In this document: positions 61,534-64,000 of the stretch, in pieces
Layout of the letters: each line of letters starts with the position of its first letter
Numbering within the stretch: position 1 is the stretch's first letter
NCBI GenBank assembly: GCA_947631625.1
Contig: CANRMA010000014.1
Coordinates: forward strand, 1-64,000
DNA length: 64,000 bases
Direction: 5' to 3'
From: an uncultured Lachnospiraceae bacterium
GTDB lineage: Bacteria > Bacillota > Clostridia > Lachnospirales > Lachnospiraceae
The notes under the pieces: model-generated
The model's database searches: none
Told to the model about the DNA's origin: nothing
The model's input: only the letters and a program-made list of their open reading frames with translations
Program-made: the position numbers and the translations under genes

Positions 61534-62712
61534 ATGGAGAACTATGAACGCGTATACGCCCGCATAGATCTTGATGCGGTTTTGTACAATATGGAGCAGA
61601 TGAAGAGTAATATTTCACCGGATGCCAAGATAATGGGAATTATCAAAGCAGACGGCTATGGTCACGGCGCGGTTATGATAGGCAGGGAGCTTGAAAAGCT
61701 GGATTATGTTTTCGGTTATGGCGTGGCAACTGCCGAGGAAGCTATAATTTTGCGCAAAGCCGGACTCGTTAAGCCTATACTTATATTAGGCTATACTTTT
61801 CCAAGCTGCTATGAGTCGCTCATAAAAGAAGATATAAGACCTGCGGTATTTAAGTATGACATGTTAAGAGAAATCGATGCCTGCGCGAAAAAGCTTGGAA
61901 AAAGGGCCAAAATCCATATAAAAGCAGATACCGGAATGAGCAGGATCGGAATAACTCCCGACGATGCAGGGCTTGATTTTGTAAAAGAGGCGCTTTCCTG
62001 TGAAAATATTGAGGTCGAGGGAGTGTTTACGCATTTTGCCAGAGCGGATGAAAAAGATAAGGGTTCTGTGAAAGAACAGATTGACCGAATAAGTCAATTT
62101 TTCGACAGGATAGAAAATGAAGCAGGATATAAGATCCCTGTTAAGCATTGTTCGAACAGCGCGGGCATTATAGAGCTTAAAGAAGCGAATATGGATATGG
62201 TGCGCGCAGGAATATCTTTGTATGGTCTGTGGCCCTCGTCCGAAGTGAAACGGGATATAATTTCACTTAAACCCGTATTGTCCCTAAAGAGCCATATTGT
62301 ATATATTAAGCGGATCAAGGCAGGAACTCCTGTAAGCTACGGGGGGACTTACGTAAGCGGATCGGATATGAGAATAGCTACTATCCCTATCGGCTATGGG
62401 GACGGTTATCCGAGAGGGCTTTCCAATAAGGGGTATGTGCTTATACATGGTAGGAAAGCTCCAATTTTGGGAAGAGTGTGCATGGATCAGTTCATGGTAA
62501 GCGTAGATGATATTCCGGAAGCGGCAGAGGGAGATGAAGTCACCCTTATAGGCGAAGATAAAGGAGAGATCATCACCATGGAGGAACTTGGTGATATATC
62601 GGGACGGTTTAATTATGAGCTTGCCTGCGATCTTTCTAAGAGAATACCCAGGGTTTATATAAAAAACGGTGAGATTGCGGCTATGAAAGATTACTTTGAT
62701 GATTTTAAATAG
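61534..62712 (+). CDS. alr: Alanine racemase
   Basis: The 392-residue PLP enzyme makes D-alanine for peptidoglycan. MGIIKADGYGHGAV holds the Schiff-base Lys, KADTGMSRIG and FTHFARADE are barrel motifs, HCSNSAGII binds the cofactor, and VSYGGTYVSG with the catalytic Tyr region begins the beta domain, which ends RVCMDQFMVSVDD. AGGAGG sits inside the end of nnr. The usual Firmicute order alr-mazF follows. Confidence 0.97.
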   Translation: MENYERVYARIDLDAVLYNMEQMKSNISPDAKIMGIIKADGYGHGAVMIGRELEKLDYVFGYGVATAEEAIILRKAGLVKPILILGYTFPSCYESLIKEDIRPAVFKYDMLREIDACAKKLGKRAKIHIKADTGMSRIGITPDDAGLDFVKEALSCENIEVEGVFTHFARADEKDKGSVKEQIDRISQFFDRIENEAGYKIPVKHCSNSAGIIELKEANMDMVRAGISLYGLWPSSEVKRDIISLKPVLSLKSHIVYIKRIKAGTPVSYGGTYVSGSDMRIATIPIGYGDGYPRGLSNKGYVLIHGRKAPILGRVCMDQFMVSVDDIPEAAEGDEVTLIGEDKGEIITMEELGDISGRFNYELACDLSKRIPRVYIKNGEIAAMKDYFDDFK

Positions 62713-62793
62713 ATAGTTGGTATACCTTCAGAGAAATTGGCAATACTATTGCTGTCAGTTAGAATTGCTGAATTATTGAAGGAAGTGTGAGAT

Positions 62794-63138
62794 ATGAGAC
62801 GAGGAGATATTTATTATGCTGACTTAAGGCCGGTGATCGGTTCGGAACAGGGAGGTGTGCGGCCTGTGCTTATCATTCAGAACGATATAGGGAACAAACA
62901 CAGTCCGACCGTTATATGCGCAGCTATCACATCCAAGATGAATAAGGCAAAACTGCCTACTCATATAGAATTAAATGCAAATAAATATGATATGGTCAAG
63001 GATTCCGTAATATTGCTTGAACAGCTTCGTACAATAGATAAGAAGCGTTTAAAGGACAGAGTGTGTCATTTGGATCAGGAAATAATGAAAGAGGTCAATA
63101 TGGGATTGATGGTCAGCCTTGAACTTGGTAATACATAA
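62794..63138 (+). CDS. MazF/PemK-family mRNA interferase without adjacent antitoxin
   Basis: The 114-residue protein is a MazF-type endoribonuclease close to B. subtilis Endo[51 protein letters not shown] and [17 protein letters not shown]. The Arg and Thr residues used for catalysis are present. In Bacillus the antitoxin gene lies between alr and ndoA; here only 81 bases separate alr and this gene, too few for MazE. GGAAG precedes the ATG. It may be controlled by an antitoxin elsewhere. Confidence 0.94.
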   Translation: MRRGDIYYADLRPVIGSEQGGVRPVLIIQNDIGNKHSPTVICAAITSKMNKAKLPTHIELNANKYDMVKDSVILLEQLRTIDKKRLKDRVCHLDQEIMKEVNMGLMVSLELGNT

Positions 63139-63179
63139 GAGGCTTGCGGATCCGATAAAACTTCGGGTAAGAGGAAGGT

Positions 63180-64000
63180 ATGGTGATAAACATGGAAGAT
63201 GAAGTGATTGATATCGGTTTTGGACTGATATGTCTGTTCATGCTGTTGTGTGAAATGGTAATGTTTGGCTTTAATACGGCGCTTCAAAACCGCAATAATA
63301 AAGAGGCGGAAGACGGGGAAAAGGAGCCTGACAAAAAGACGAAAAGGCTGCAGTATATGTTGGATAATCCGGCCAAGTATACAAATGCGGTTCAACTTGG
63401 AATTGTCGCGATAAATATGATAATCGGCGCAATTTTGATTTTACCGTCTTATTATTACATACAATATTACGTATTCGGATTGGCTGAAAAATATGTAAGA
63501 ACGTCGCCTTATACCGTTCAGTTCGCCCTGATATGTCTGGCGGAGGCGGTTGCGCTTATTTTCCTTATATTGTACATAACCCTGACCTTCGGAGTGCTCA
63601 TTCCCAGAAAGCTGGCTGCAAAGTATCCGGACGTCTGGCTTGGTTTATTTACTACGCCTATGTATTATTATGTACGCATCAGCGCTCCTTTTACAACTTT
63701 GATTTCCGCTACGGCGGGCGGCATACTGAGGCTTTTTGGCATAAAGGGCTTAAGCAGCACCTCGGATGTGACTGAGGAAGAGATACTTTCCATGATAAAT
63801 GCAGGGCATGAACAGGGAATCCTTCTTGAAAGCGAAGCTGAAATGCTCACCAATATTTTTGAATACGGAGATAAAGAGGCAAAAGATATAATGGTAAACC
63901 GTAATAATATGATAGCCATTGACAGTGATACCACCTTGTCGGACGCCGCTGCATTTATTATAAACGAGCATAACAGCCGTTTTCCCGTATATGAAGAAAC
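63180..64000 (+). CDS. CNNM/CBS-domain (TlyC-like) membrane protein, 3' end outside window
   Basis: The frame is open from ATG 63180 (GAGG five bases upstream; GTG 63183 and ATG 63192 are alternatives) to the window end, giving 273 residues. It has a first membrane helix (GFGLICLFMLLCEMVMFGF), an acidic-basic loop, further helices (AVQLGIVAINMIIGAILIL, FALICLAEAVALIFLIL, TLTFGVLIPRK) typical of the DUF21/CNNM domain, then TEEEILSMINAGHEQG and the start of a CBS pair (IMVNRNNMIAIDSDTTLSD). Relatives are CorC/TlyC-like magnesium transporters or haemolysin-like proteins. The second CBS and CorC_HlyC domains would lie beyond the window. Confidence 0.88.
   Translation, partial: MVINMEDEVIDIGFGLICLFMLLCEMVMFGFNTALQNRNNKEAEDGEKEPDKKTKRLQYMLDNPAKYTNAVQLGIVAINMIIGAILILPSYYYIQYYVFGLAEKYVRTSPYTVQFALICLAEAVALIFLILYITLTFGVLIPRKLAAKYPDVWLGLFTTPMYYYVRISAPFTTLISATAGGILRLFGIKGLSSTSDVTEEEILSMINAGHEQGILLESEAEMLTNIFEYGDKEAKDIMVNRNNMIAIDSDTTLSDAAAFIINEHNSRFPVYEE

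Overview
The window looks like a chromosomal segment of a strictly anaerobic, endospore-forming, chemotactic Firmicute, most likely a member of the Lachnospiraceae or a near relative. Sporulation genes (spoIVA, a spoVAF-type gene) have candidate sigma-E and sigma-G promoters. Anaerobic life is indicated by rubrerythrin, class III ribonucleotide reductase with its activase, Rex, and a 4Fe-4S aldo/keto reductase. Low-GC Gram-positive features include strong Shine-Dalgarno sites, AT-rich promoters, sortase and LPXTG-like anchors. The taxon is inferred from gene content, not proven.

Layout. 1-2.2 kb is the edge of a decayed prophage-like segment (MmcB-like protein, DUF5131/Gp37-Gp68 protein, HhH protein). 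2.2-3.9 kb is an AT-rich HigB-HigA-type toxin-antitoxin module whose antitoxin is fused to an ImmA/IrrE metallopeptidase, preceded by direct repeats and a perfect operator. 4-10 kb holds rubrerythrin, a MerR regulator convergent with a MATE exporter, a nucleoside hydrolase, an orphan LytTR response regulator and an iron-sulfur aldo/keto reductase. 10-14 kb holds a FlxA-like protein and an acidic partner, then small lipoproteins. 14-23 kb holds a lactonase, SpoIVA, a nucleoside-salvage set (PNP, cytidine deaminase, amidohydrolase), a membrane-anchored MutS-like ATPase, a complete type III toxin-antitoxin locus (ToxIN-like) and RNase HI. 23-32 kb holds a tiny membrane protein, a WYL regulator, an aminotransferase, nrdD-nrdG-dut, SpoVAF and ManA.

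32-43.5 kb is a cell-surface block: HIT protein, class B sortase, and two BspA-like leucine-rich-repeat proteins with matching C-terminal sorting signals, then a subtilase. 43.5-48.6 kb holds a GntR regulator overlapping isocitrate dehydrogenase, an ABC-F ATPase and an NTF2-like/LytTR regulator. 48.7-58.3 kb is a signalling operon: chemoreceptor, REC-HD-GYP protein, two hybrid histidine kinases (one with a complete DegV domain fused at its C-terminus) and a solute-binding lipoprotein. 58.4-64 kb holds Rex, a coiled-coil protein, NAD(P)HX repair enzyme, alanine racemase, MazF and a CNNM/CBS membrane protein cut by the window end.

Non-coding structure is unusually rich. It includes a MITE-like family with ends GGTAATTGCGAAAC, two long hairpins with a shared apical core but unrelated basal arms, a 92-bp tandem array carrying an extended -10 promoter in every copy, tandem repeats that begin on the stop codons of three genes, ToxI antitoxin RNA repeats, and a terminator hairpin that contains the ribosome-binding site of the next gene. 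No rRNA, tRNA, CRISPR array or complete insertion sequence was seen.
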